Assembly: GCA_963705525.1 (NCBI GenBank) | Contig: CAVPJW010000007.1 | Span: forward strand, 248,001 to 312,000 | DNA length: 64,000 bases | Reading direction: 5' to 3' | DNA from: CAVPJW01 sp963705525 | GTDB lineage: Bacteria; Acidobacteriota; Vicinamibacteria; Vicinamibacterales; CAVPJW01 | Shown: piece after piece, positions 1 to 8,199 of the stretch | Position numbering within the stretch: the first letter of the stretch is position 1 | How the letters are laid out: each line of letters opens with the position of its first letter | Notes under the pieces: model-generated | Told to the model about the DNA's origin: nothing | Database searches by the model: none | The model's input: the letters and a program-made list of their open reading frames with translations, nothing else | Program-made: the position numbers and the translations under genes

Positions 1-30
1 CTAAGAACAAAGAACTAACCCCTAAGAACT
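1..30. repeat. Heptad array (TTCTTAG family), edge copy
   Basis: Four degenerate 7-bp units of the CTAAGAA type run up to the window edge, just upstream of the ornithine cyclodeaminase start. Same family as the arrays near 13.4, 19.1, 31.2, 38.7, 45.8 and 59.7 kb. It may continue outside the window. Confidence 0.7.
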
Positions 31-71
31 TCGCGTCTTTAGACACCCAGCCGATTATAATCGCCCGGCTT

Positions 72-1050
72 ATGCCTCTTATCCTGAGCGAGAACGACGT
101 GCGTTCGGTTTTGACCATGGACGATCTCATCGCCACCATGGAGAAGGCGGTGGGTCATTTCTCGGCGGGCCATGCGCAGCAGCCAGTGCGCACGGTGCTG
201 CCTGCCGCCTCCGGCGGCTTCTTCGGCGTCATGCCTGCCTATCTCTCGGAGCCACGGGCGCTCGGCGCCAAGCTCGTCACGCTCTACACGAGCAACACCG
301 CGAAGAACATTCCGACGCATCTTGCCACCATTGTCGTGCTCGATCCCGATACCGGGACGTCTTCAGGCGATCATGGACGGTCGATTCATCACCGAGGCGC
401 GAACGGCGGCCGTTTCGGCCGTCACAGCCCGGCACCTGGCGCTTCCGCACGCGTCCACGCTTGCCATCATCGGCTCCGGCGTCCAGGCGCGTAGCCACCT
501 CGAGGCTTTGCCGCTCGTCCGCCCCGTGAAGGATGTGCGCGCCTGGAGCCCCACGCGTGCGCATCTCGACGAGTTCGTCAAGGAAACGGCGCCGCACGTC
601 GCCGCGAAGGTTCGAGCGTGCCATTCAGCCGAGGAGGCTGTGCGAGGCGCCGACCTCATCGTCCTTGCCACATCGTCGGTGACGCCGGTCGTGCAGACGG
701 ATTGGGTCAAGCCGGGTGCGCACGTCATGTCCGTCGGAGCCTGCCGTCCCAATCAGCGTGAAATGGATCCAGACCTGGTGGGACGATCGCGCTTCTTCGT
801 GGACTCCAAGGCGGCGGCACTCGTCGAATCGGGCGATGTCATCCTCGGCATTGCCGAAGGACGATTCACCGCCGACCACATCCAGGCGGAGATAGGCGAC
901 GTCGTTCTCGGCCGCGCGCAGGGCAGGCGGACCGATGAAGAGATCACTGTGTTCAAATCCCTGGGGATGGCCGTCGAGGATGTGGCATCGGGCGAGCTCG
1001 CGTATCGGCGCGCGCTCGCGCGGGGTGTGGGAACGGAGGTCACGATCTGA
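72..1050 (+). CDS. Ornithine cyclodeaminase / mu-crystallin family protein (frameshifted)
   Basis: NAD(P)-dependent imine reductase/cyclodeaminase fold of about 325 residues when rejoined. The N-terminal part (72 to about 360) ends in LDPDTG; the expected continuation LQAIMDG then TEARTAA lies one frame over, so one extra base is inferred between about 352 and 366. The second half carries the Rossmann motif IIGSGVQARSHLEAL and the typical C-terminal dimer region ending near 1050. Members deaminate ornithine to proline or reduce cyclic ketimines or alanine dehydrogenase-type substrates; the sequence does not tell which. The start at 72 is the first ATG, right after a heptad array. It stands alone and converges on coxB. 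The break is more likely a sequence error than decay, since both halves are well preserved. Confidence 0.85.
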
Positions 1051-1073
1051 TGGTTCTAAGGGTTCAAACGTTC

Positions 1074-1095
1074 CAGGGTTCCAAGTGGAACCCTG
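1074..1095. terminator. Hairpin between convergent genes
   Basis: A perfect 10-bp inverted repeat (CAGGGTTCCA with its complement, 2-nt gap) sits between the convergent ocd and coxB genes. There is no strong T-tract on either side, so bidirectional termination is plausible but unproven. It lies within loosely 8-bp-periodic DNA built on GGTTC. Confidence 0.5.
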
Positions 1096-1101
1096 ACCTT
1101 G

Positions 1102-1857
1102 CTAGGACGCCGGCGTCTCCGCTAGCGCCGCCAGCTCCTCCTTCATCCACGCATCGTAATCGCTCTGCGACTTGATGCTGTAGAAGCCCCGCATGCGGTA
1201 GTGGCCCAGGCCGCAGAGCTGCGAGCAGTTGATTTCCCAGTCTCCCGTCTCGGTCGCCGTGAACCAGAGCGGGATGCTCATGCCGGGAATGGCATCCTGC
1301 TTCACGCGCATCTGCGGCAGAGTGAAGCTGTGGATGACGTCCTTGCTCGACAGGTGCACGATGATCGGCTTTCCGACGGGCAGGTTCAGCTGATTGATGG
1401 TCGTGACATCGTCCTTGCCGTCGGGATCGGACCGGTCGAGGCCGAGCGGATTTTCGGGTGCGACGAGCTTGATGTCGGTTCGGCCGAATCGGCCGTCGGG
1501 TCCCGGGTAGTGCACGTTCCAGGCGAACTGTTCACCGACGACCCGCACGATGACCGACTCACTCTGCGGCGGCATGTCGCTGACGCGCCTGGCCCAGGCC
1601 GGAATGGCAAAGAACACGATGAGGACGGCTTCAATCACCGCGACGGCGATCTCGATATAGCTCGAAAAGTGGCTCTTGACCCCGTGATAGTTCGCGCGCG
1701 GATTCGCGGACTGGCGGAATCTGAAGAGCACAATCACGAAGTAGATTCCCCAGCCGACGAACAGCACGAGCATCAGCCAGTGGATGATGACGATCATGTT
1801 GTCGATCTCGGCGGCGTGCGTGGACGCACCGGGTGGCATCCCCAGAAGCTGGTGCAT
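1102..1857 (-). CDS. coxB: Cytochrome c oxidase subunit II
   Basis: About 251 residues. Carries the binuclear CuA centre that accepts electrons from cytochrome c. Two N-terminal membrane helices (about residues 15-40 and 60-85) precede a periplasmic cupredoxin domain. The CuA ligands are visible near the C-terminus in CSQLCGLGHYRM (two Cys, Glu-equivalent carbonyl, His, Met), with the first His in DVIHSF. The glutamate of SYIEIA in helix II aligns with the K-channel entry Glu of classical subunit II. There is no C-terminal cytochrome c domain. I place the start at 1857 (MHQLLG), preceded by a good GGGAGGA ribosome site; its ATG overlaps the stop of the upstream small gene by one base. Last gene of the cox operon, an unusual position. 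Confidence 0.95.
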   Translation of the reverse strand: MHQLLGMPPGASTHAAEIDNMIVIIHWLMLVLFVGWGIYFVIVLFRFRQSANPRANYHGVKSHFSSYIEIAVAVIEAVLIVFFAIPAWARRVSDMPPQSESVIVRVVGEQFAWNVHYPGPDGRFGRTDIKLVAPENPLGLDRSDPDGKDDVTTINQLNLPVGKPIIVHLSSKDVIHSFTLPQMRVKQDAIPGMSIPLWFTATETGDWEINCSQLCGLGHYRMRGFYSIKSQSDYDAWMKEELAALAETPAS

Positions 1858-2114
1858 TACGAATGTCCTCCCTGTCGGACTGCCTGCTGCATGATCGCCT
1901 GACGGGTCACGGCGCGACCGCGCCGCATCAGATAGATGAAAAAGGCGGCAAAGCTGGCCAGGACCACGCCGGTCACACCCAGCATCGCCAGGATGGCCAT
2001 GCTCATGCCGTTCGCGGCGGGCGAATCCGCCGCCGTGAAGCAGACCGGGCAGGCGAGAAGGATGCCCGGTGACGATGCCCACGCGATGATCGATGCGGTC
2101 ACCACTCGAATCAT
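1857..2114 (-). CDS. Small membrane protein with CPVC motif, in the cox operon
   Basis: 85 residues: an N-terminal hydrophobic stretch ending in ACPVCF (residues about 21-26), a short Ala/Ser-rich loop, one clear membrane helix (about 38-65) and a basic tail. The first stretch could be a signal peptide, leaving the CPVC pair exposed outside the membrane at the mature N-terminus. The start at 2114 follows GGAGTG; the stop overlaps the coxB start by one base, so translation is probably coupled. I do not recognise a named family. Position between coxD and coxB suggests a role in CuA insertion or oxidase assembly; that is inference from context and the cysteine pair alone. Confidence 0.75.
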   Translation of the reverse strand: MIRVVTASIIAWASSPGILLACPVCFTAADSPAANGMSMAILAMLGVTGVVLASFAAFFIYLMRRGRAVTRQAIMQQAVRQGGHS

Positions 2115-2121
2115 GATTCCG

Positions 2122-2325
2122 TCACACTCCGATGCGCCGGCACTTGCGCAGAAAGAGCGCCTCGTAGACACCGAGTCCCGCCGCACACGAAAACCCCGCC
2201 ACCGCCGCCAACAAATGCGTCGCCGACCCCGCCAGTCGGTACTCGGTCGTCGCCCACATTCCGAAGACGACCGCCAGCACGATGGACAGGCTAATGAACA
2301 GCAGGTGAAACGCCTTCAGTGACAT
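2122..2325 (-). CDS. Small two-helix membrane protein, in the cox operon
   Basis: 67 residues with two predicted membrane helices (about residues 4-25 and 31-52) and a short basic tail ending RKCRRIGV. The start at 2325 (MSLKAF) lies inside the 3' end of coxD, a 35-bp overlap in another frame, and the stop is 7 bp before the next small gene. No family recognised. Length, overlap and position all support a real, translationally coupled member of the cox operon rather than a chance reading frame. Confidence 0.65.
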   Translation of the reverse strand: MSLKAFHLLFISLSIVLAVVFGMWATTEYRLAGSATHLLAAVAGFSCAAGLGVYEALFLRKCRRIGV

Positions 2326-2647
2326 GGCCGATGGCTCCCGAGTTGTGTTCACCGATCGCACCGATGTAGCCGAACGTCGGGTAAAACAGCAGAACGAAAA
2401 AGAACACGACGGTCAGCGTCAGAGCCGCGTAGATGACTTTCTTTTCGCTCACGAGGTGCATGAAATAGCCTGCGACCAGCGTGCCCTTCACGCACGCGAT
2501 GATGAGCGCGACGGTAATCGCCGCCGGCACCGCCAGGTGCATGTACGAAACGGCGACCGTGATCAGGGTCAACACCATCAGGGCGACGAACACCCGGATG
2601 TAAACGCGGACGTGGTGCTTGATGTCGTCTATCCCCTCGTGGCTCAT
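2291..2647 (-). CDS. coxD: Cytochrome c oxidase subunit IV (prokaryotic type)
   Basis: 118 residues matching the bacterial COX4 family: a short soluble N-terminus (MSHEGIDDIKHHVRVY), then three membrane helices, with the typical KGTLVAGYFMHL segment joining helices two and three. It is a small structural subunit of the aa3 oxidase and has no metal ligands. The start at 2647 lies 8 bp after the coxC stop. The C-terminus (GHNSGAIGHVTEG region) overlaps the start of the following small gene. Confidence 0.9.
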   Translation of the reverse strand: MSHEGIDDIKHHVRVYIRVFVALMVLTLITVAVSYMHLAVPAAITVALIIACVKGTLVAGYFMHLVSEKKVIYAALTLTVVFFFVLLFYPTFGYIGAIGEHNSGAIGHVTEGVSPAVH

Positions 2648-2655
2648 TCCGCCTC

Positions 2656-3246
2656 CTACAACAGGTACAGCACCGGGAACAGGAAGATCCAGACGAGGTC
2701 GACGAAGTGCCAGTAGAGGCCCGCCACCTCGACGCGATTGGTGAAGCGCTCCGGCTCGCTCGACCACATCCGGCTGCCCGGACCAAGGAAATAGCTGTTG
2801 ACGATGATGCCGCCGATGACGTGAAGGCCGTGCAGCCCGGTCAACGTGAAGTAGATCGCGAAGAACGTGCTGTGTGACGGCAGTTCCCCGATAGAAATGT
2901 GCTCCTCGTACTCGAAGAACTTGACGACGAGGAAGATGAGCGCGGCGAGTACCGTGAGACCCATGTACATCCGGTACTTCTTAAGGTCGTGCATCTTGAG
3001 CGACGCCCACGACATCACCATCGTCACCGACGAACTGATGAGGACCACGGTGTTCAACGTCGCAAGCGGCACGTTGAGGATCCGCGATCCATGCGGCCAG
3101 ACGGGCGCGCTGACCCGGAGCAGCACGTAGGACGAGAAGAGGGCGCCGAAGAGCATCACTTCCGAGGCCAGAAACAGCCAGATGCCCAGCTTCGCGTTGT
3201 GCAGGCCCGTGTCTGGACGAGCCTCGACGGTGTATGGGATTTCCAT
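2656..3246 (-). CDS. coxC: Cytochrome c oxidase subunit III
   Basis: 196 residues with five predicted membrane helices, the short bacterial form of subunit III (lacking the first two helices of the seven-helix mitochondrial type). Family landmarks: LGIWLFLASEVMLFGALF in the first helix, the acidic FFEYEEH segment before the third helix, and GLHGLHVIGG in the fourth, then GLYWHFVDLVWIFLFP at the C-terminus. The EVMLFGAL glutamate region is the phospholipid/proton-uptake face in characterised oxidases. It starts 4 bp after the coxA stop. Confidence 0.95.
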   Translation of the reverse strand: MEIPYTVEARPDTGLHNAKLGIWLFLASEVMLFGALFSSYVLLRVSAPVWPHGSRILNVPLATLNTVVLISSSVTMVMSWASLKMHDLKKYRMYMGLTVLAALIFLVVKFFEYEEHISIGELPSHSTFFAIYFTLTGLHGLHVIGGIIVNSYFLGPGSRMWSSEPERFTNRVEVAGLYWHFVDLVWIFLFPVLYLL

Positions 3247-3250
3247 CGTG

Positions 3251-5027
3251 TCAGGCTCCCTCAGAAGCGTGTTGCGGCACGAAGTCGTGCTTGGCGCCCG
3301 GCACGCTGTACTCGTACGGGCCGCGATAGACCGTGAGCGGCCCGAGGAAATTTCCGTGCGGCGGCGGCGACGGCGCCGCTGCCCAGTCGAGCGTGGTGGC
3401 GTCCCACGGATTCGCCGTCACCTTCTTGCCGCCCTTCAGGCTCATGAAGAAGTTGATGATGAACGGAATCTGGAAGACGAACAGGCCCCACGCGGCGTAG
3501 GAAATGACGACGTTCCACTTGAGCACGCCCTGCGCGTGCGCGTACTGCATGCCCCCGTCGTACATCCGCCGATTCAGGCCAGCAAGACCCTGAATGAACA
3601 TCGGCATGAACACGGTGTTGATGCAGACGAACGATCCCCAGAAGTGAATCTTCCCGAGCAGATTGTTCATCTGGCGGCCGGTGGCCTTCGGGAACCAGTA
3701 ATAGATGCCCGCGAACAGCGCGAAGATCGTCCCCGGCGCAACGACGTAGTGGAAATGCCCTATGACATAGTAGGTGTCATGGAGCGGAATGTCGCTTGCC
3801 GCCAGTCCGAGCGGCAGTCCGGTGAGACCGCCAATGGCGAACATGGGCAGAAACGCCAGGGCAAACAGCATGGGGGTGTTGAATCTGATCGACCCTCCGT
3901 ACAGCGACAGCAAGAGCGCGGTCAGGATGATGACCGACGGAATCGAGATGATCATCGTCGTCGTCTGGAAGAACGCGCTGATGACCGTCCCCATGCCGGT
4001 CAGGAACATGTGGTGCGCCCAGACGATGAAGGACATGAACCCGAGGAAGATGATCGAATAGACCATCAACTTATAGCCCCAGAGCGGCTTGCGCGTGTTG
4101 TTCGCGATGACTTCGGCGACGATGCCCATGGCCGGCAGGATGAGGACGTAGACCTCCGGATGGGCCAGGAACCAGAAGAGATGCTGCCAGAGCAGCGGAC
4201 TGCCGCCACCGGTCGCTTCGAGCGCCTTTCCGCTGATGACGAGGCCGCTCGGGCAGAAAGAAGCTCGTGCCGGCCACTCGATCCATCAGCTGCAACGTGC
4301 CCGCCGCTTGGAGCGGCGGGAACGCGAGCAGAAGCAGGAACGACGTCACGAACTGCGCCCACACGAAGAACGGCAGGCGGAAGAACGACAGACCCGGAGC
4401 GCGCAGCTGGACGATGGTGACGATGAAGTTCACCGAGCCGAGGAGCGACGAGGCAATCAGAAACAACATGCCGACGAGCCAGTACGTCTGGCCGGTCGTG
4501 GCGATGTTGGAGAGCGGCGCGTAGGACGTCCAGCCCGAGTTGGCTGCGCCGCCCGGGACGAAGAAGCTCCCGAGCATTACGCAGCCACCGACGAAATACG
4601 ACCAGTAGCTGGCGGCGTTGATCTTCGGAAACGCCATGTCAGGCGCACCGATCTGAAGTGGCATGACGAAGTTACCGAAGCCGCCAACCGCGAGCGGCAC
4701 GACGCCCAGAAACACCATGATGGTCCCGTGCATGGCGCCGAGCTGGTTATAGAACTCTGGCAGCATGATGCCGCCCGGGGCATTCGCCTGACCGAGATAC
4801 GGTCCGATCAACGGGATAGGCTGGCCCGGAAACGCGAGCTGCCAGCGCATGACCATCATCAAGGCGAAGCCGAACAGGAGGAACAGCAGGGCTGTCACGG
4901 AGTACCAAATCCCGATCACCTTGTGATCGGTCGAGAAGACGTACTTCCGCAGGAAGCCCAGCTCGTGCTCGTGCGCCGCGTGACCGGCGTGAGCGGAGTG
5001 CGCGTGTCCAACCGCCGCGTTGTCCAA
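3251..5027 (-). CDS. coxA: Cytochrome c oxidase subunit I, aa3 type (frameshifted)
   Basis: Catalytic heme-copper subunit, about 591 residues once one extra base near 4250 is removed: the frame is lost after AGTSFFLP and resumes with SGLVISGKALEATGG. Heme a ligand in MHGTIMVF, the CuB/Tyr cross-link motif HPEVY, the CuB pair WAHHMF, and heme ligands in HDTYYVIGHFHYV are all present. D-channel residues are kept (GAPDMAFPK aspartate and following Asn; HPEVY glutamate), but the K-channel lysine position is isoleucine (IPSVIILT where classical enzymes have PTGIK). The start is TTG at 5027 with an AAGGAG site. An essential, well-conserved gene, so the frameshift is probably a sequence error. Confidence 0.95.
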
Positions 5028-5193
5028 CGTCCTTGCTCCTTGGTGAAGGCGGTAGCGAGTCGCCCGCCTGCCGACGGGCAGACGAAGAGTACAAAGAGTT
5101 CGCCCGGGATTCTAACGCCCCGGTCGCAGAGGGTGCAAGTCGCGCGGCCGGACGCGGCGCGGATGCACGGTCTGACTTACAATCCTGGGCACC

Positions 5194-5694
5194 GTGGCTG
5201 ACGCCTCCGATCCACCCACCAAGGCCTCACGGAGCTGGGTGCCCATCGTGGTGGGTGTGCTGGCACTGGGCGCCCTGCTCGTGGTCGGCCTCATCGCTTT
5301 CGGCGTGTTCTTCACCGTGCGCCACGTCAACATCGCGAGCACGGAATCTGCCCCGGCGCGCGACGAATTCGCCGCCGTTCGACAGCGCTTCGCGGGCGAG
5401 CAGCCCCTGGTCGAAGTGCACCCGGACGGCATCCAACTGCATCGGCGCGAGACACCCAGACCCGACCGGAAAATCGAAACCCTCCGCGTCCTCGCCTGGA
5501 ACCCTCAGGATGGCCGCATCGTGCGTGTCAGCGTCCCGATGTGGCTGGTTCGCATGAAGGGCGCCATGCCCGGCATTTCCGTCTTCGAGATGGGCCCACG
5601 GCTCAGAGCCGAGGACATCGAACGGCACGGGCCGGGCCTGATCGTCGATCACGCGACTCCGGACGGCAAGCAGGTCCTCGTCTGGGCCGAATAG
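5194..5694 (+). CDS. Hypothetical protein with one N-terminal membrane helix
   Basis: 166 residues from a GTG start. A short polar N-terminus is followed by one long hydrophobic helix (about residues 15-42) and then a soluble domain of about 120 residues outside or inside the membrane. Near the middle are TLRVLAWNPQDG and RVSVPMWLVRMKG, which look like an all-beta domain. I recognise no family. It is divergent from coxA (about 165 bp between starts) and converges on the DUF5916 gene. Codon use resembles its neighbours, which supports it as a real gene. Confidence 0.7.
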   Translation: MADASDPPTKASRSWVPIVVGVLALGALLVVGLIAFGVFFTVRHVNIASTESAPARDEFAAVRQRFAGEQPLVEVHPDGIQLHRRETPRPDRKIETLRVLAWNPQDGRIVRVSVPMWLVRMKGAMPGISVFEMGPRLRAEDIERHGPGLIVDHATPDGKQVLVWAE

Positions 5695-5742
5695 GTCGAC
5701 ACGGGGCGTCCGCAGCCCGTAGCCTGGGGTCCGAAGTCTTTC

Positions 5743-7968
5743 CTAGAACTCCAGCATGCGCGTGTATTTGATGATGATGCCGCGACCGGCAGGCGTGTCG
5801 CGATCGGTGAACTGCTGCTCGTTGTAGACGACGAAGAGGTCGCTCAACGGGTGGTGAATGAGGTCGAAGCGAAGATTGGCGTTGAACTGCTTGAGGTCGG
5901 TGTTCCACTGGAGGAGAGCATCGAGGAACATCGTCGTGCTGAACGAGTAACCCGTTCGGGCCGTGACGAGATTGGTGGTGAAGTCGTACGGCGGGACGCG
6001 AAGGCTGATGTCGTTTCGCTGAAGGCCCGCGTCAACGACGAGACGATAGGACGGCCGGAAGAGCAGCGCCAGCTTGGCGCTTCGCTGATCGCCGCTCCAG
6101 AACCCTCCGCCTGTTAACACCGCGGAGGCCGACAACATCCGGCTGTGGTTTGTCTCGACGCTCAGCTCGTACTCGGTCCAGTCATAGCTCCCCACCGGTA
6201 TCGCCGCATCGGGCCGTATCTGAAACGGCGTGGTGATCCGTTCGAATCGGGGATTGACGGCAAACTCCGCGAACGCGCCGTTTTCCATGAACGTCGTGAA
6301 CGCGATGTGATTGGCTTGCGTGACCTCGACGTTCGACTGGTCGGTGTAGTAATTGACGCGCACGTGTGGATGCAGCTCGCGGATACCCACCTTGCGGAGG
6401 CTGGCGGGGCGGGGCCTGATGCCCAAGTCCACGAAGTGTTTCCGGATGCCGGTGCGCCTCACGAAGCCGATGTCGTCGCGGAAATCGTCGCCGATCGACA
6501 GGAGCGAGTACTGCGCGTGCAGGAAGTCTGCGTTCCAGCTCACCGAGCCCTTGGCTGTCGTGTCGTCGCCGCCTGCGCCGCCCGTGTTCGACTGCGCGAA
6601 AAAGGTGTTGACGCTCAGCGCGCCGAGGAACCTGAAATTCGCGTCCATCCCGGCCACGCGGTTGTAGTCGGAGCCGCTCTCGGAGGACTGGCGCGACATG
6701 AAGATGGCGCCGATGTCGGAATTCTTCAGGAGGTCATGTCGAGCGCGAAACACCGTGTAGTTGTCGCCCGGAATGGCCCCCTGCGCATCGGTCTGGATGC
6801 TCAACACGCCGACGCCGAATCCCGCAGCCTGCCCCGTCAGGCGCCCTCCCGCGATGATCGGAATCTGCTGCCCTGAATCGGTCAGACCGATGCGACGGCT
6901 GAAGAACAAGAGCAGTTCTTCCTCGGGCGGCGCAAAGCGCGTCACCACGCGCGAGTCACGGGGGATGTCGCCGAAATAGAAGATGCCGGCGTTCTCGAGG
7001 AAGAACTCGCGCTTCTCAGGATAGAACAGGCTGAACTGGGTCAGGTTCACCTGCTGCTGGTCGGCCTCAGCCTGCGCGAAGTCCGGGTTGACCGTCACAT
7101 CCAGCGTCAGCGACGGGGTGACGCCGAGCTTTGTGTCGAGCCCGATGTCGGGATCCTTGTCGATGCTGTGCGTCCCGCTCTCGCGAGTGGCGCGGCCCAG
7201 CACGTACGGCTTGATGCGAAGGTTCAACCCCTGGCTGACATCGGGCAGACCCGTGAGATTGCCGTCAAGGGACGCCCGGTAGATGTTGTAGGCGCGCGGA
7301 ACCGGCGACCAGTAGTCCGTTTCGTTCTTGCGGCGAATCGTCCGCGCGAAATTGATGCCCCAGACGTTGTCGACTCCGGAAGGGAATCGCAGGGTTTTGA
7401 ACGGAATGCGAATCTCGACGGACCAGCCATCGGCGACAATCCTGGCGCCGACCTGCCAGACGGCGTCCCAGTTCACGTTGACGTCCCGGCCTTCGTTCGC
7501 GATCTGGGTGTCGGCCTTGGCACCCGCGGGATTGGTAATGAACACGAACCCGTTCCGGCGGTCGGCGAACGTATCAACGATGACCTGAAACGTATCCTGC
7601 TCGCCGAGCGTGAAATCCTTCCGGATGTCGTTGATCACGATGCCGGCAGGATCGCCGTCGCGGCAATGGACCCCGATGTACAAGGCTTCCTTGTCGAACA
7701 GGATGCGCACGTCCGTATCTTCGGTGGCCGGCTCGCCTTCGTGAGGCTCGGCCTGGACGAACCCATTTGCCGGCGTCGCCTGCTGCCAGATCTCCTCGTC
7801 GAGGGCGCCGTCGAGCGCGATCGGAGCCTTCAGCTCGACCGCGGCGACCTGCCGCCGCCCGTCCGGAGACGAAATCGGGCCGGGCCCGCCCGCGAATGCC
7901 AGAGATCCCGGGAGCGACAGGAGAACGGAGAGCGCAAGGATGGGGACCAGGCTGGAGCCGACCTGCAT
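5743..7968 (-). CDS. DUF5916 outer-membrane protein with CBM9-like domain
   Basis: 741 residues. Signal peptide (about 1-26), then a carbohydrate-binding family 9-like beta-sandwich (about 40-230; APIALDGALDEEIW is its typical opening and NGFVFITNPAGAKAD its core), then a DUF5916 region predicted to form a beta-barrel (about 235-741) that ends in phenylalanine (RMLEF), as outer-membrane barrels do. The stretch VNPDFAQAEADQQQVNLTQF followed by FPEKREFFLENAG is diagnostic of this family. The function is unknown; the sandwich is too distant from true sugar-binding modules to infer a ligand. It is monocistronic and divergent from the tRNA-Glu gene. Confidence 0.9.
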   Translation of the reverse strand: MQVGSSLVPILALSVLLSLPGSLAFAGGPGPISSPDGRRQVAAVELKAPIALDGALDEEIWQQATPANGFVQAEPHEGEPATEDTDVRILFDKEALYIGVHCRDGDPAGIVINDIRKDFTLGEQDTFQVIVDTFADRRNGFVFITNPAGAKADTQIANEGRDVNVNWDAVWQVGARIVADGWSVEIRIPFKTLRFPSGVDNVWGINFARTIRRKNETDYWSPVPRAYNIYRASLDGNLTGLPDVSQGLNLRIKPYVLGRATRESGTHSIDKDPDIGLDTKLGVTPSLTLDVTVNPDFAQAEADQQQVNLTQFSLFYPEKREFFLENAGIFYFGDIPRDSRVVTRFAPPEEELLLFFSRRIGLTDSGQQIPIIAGGRLTGQAAGFGVGVLSIQTDAQGAIPGDNYTVFRARHDLLKNSDIGAIFMSRQSSESGSDYNRVAGMDANFRFLGALSVNTFFAQSNTGGAGGDDTTAKGSVSWNADFLHAQYSLLSIGDDFRDDIGFVRRTGIRKHFVDLGIRPRPASLRKVGIRELHPHVRVNYYTDQSNVEVTQANHIAFTTFMENGAFAEFAVNPRFERITTPFQIRPDAAIPVGSYDWTEYELSVETNHSRMLSASAVLTGGGFWSGDQRSAKLALLFRPSYRLVVDAGLQRNDISLRVPPYDFTTNLVTARTGYSFSTTMFLDALLQWNTDLKQFNANLRFDLIHHPLSDLFVVYNEQQFTDRDTPAGRGIIIKYTRMLEF

Positions 7969-8011
7969 GCGAGGATGAAAAGTTTACTCTGTCCGGGCGT
8001 CCGCCAATGCG

Positions 8012-8041
8012 TTGACTGGTTTACTGGCCGGTTGCTAAGAT
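8012..8041 (+). promoter_or_regulatory. Predicted sigma-70 promoter of tRNA-Glu
   Basis: TTGACT at 8012-8017 and TAAGAT at 8036-8041, 18 bp apart, end 21 bp before the tRNA. It may also read into the downstream M23 peptidase. Confidence 0.6.
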
Positions 8042-8062
8042 TGGAGGTTCTTGTTGGCGAGT

Positions 8063-8137
8063 GGCGGTATCGTCTAGGGGTCAGGACACGTGGTTCTCAG
8101 CCACGGGACCGGGGTTCGAATCCCCGTACCGCTACCA
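8063..8137 (+). tRNA. tRNA-Glu (CTC anticodon)
   Basis: A full cloverleaf is visible: acceptor stem GGCGGTA pairing with TACCGCT (one G-T pair at the end), D-arm with CGTCTAGGGGTCAGGAC, anticodon stem CGTGG/CCACG around the loop TTCTCAG (anticodon CTC, reading GAG), T-arm CGGGG-TTCGAAT-CCCCG, discriminator A, and an encoded CCA at 8135-8137. It supplies the substrate class for the HemA route present near 46 kb. Confidence 0.97.
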
Positions 8138-8172
8138 TGAACTCATACGGTCGGCGTCCTCCCTTTGTCCCA

Positions 8173-8196
8173 AGCTCCGCTCGGGCGGGGCTTTTT
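8173..8196 (+). terminator. Rho-independent terminator after tRNA-Glu
   Basis: An 8-bp stem (AGCTCCGC with GCGGGGCT, one T-G pair), a TCGG loop and a run of five T. The T-run ends 3 bases before the M23 peptidase ATG, so the hairpin could also mask that gene's ribosome site (GGGG). Confidence 0.75.
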
Positions 8197-8199
8197 CAC

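Noticed and set aside
3182..4420. 412-residue plus-strand reading frame opposite coxA
   Set aside because: Rich in Arg, His and Glu, no domain; it is an antisense shadow of the high-GC coxA gene.
3251..5027. Programmed ribosomal frameshifting in coxA, nuoL, atpB and hemB
   Set aside because: No common slippery heptamer, stop-codon context or downstream pseudoknot. The sites differ in sequence and hit unrelated genes, so an indel error explains them better.
7168..8199. Long upstream extension of the M23 peptidase frame
   Set aside because: It runs antisense through the DUF5916 gene and across the tRNA; the membrane anchor and homology begin at 8200.
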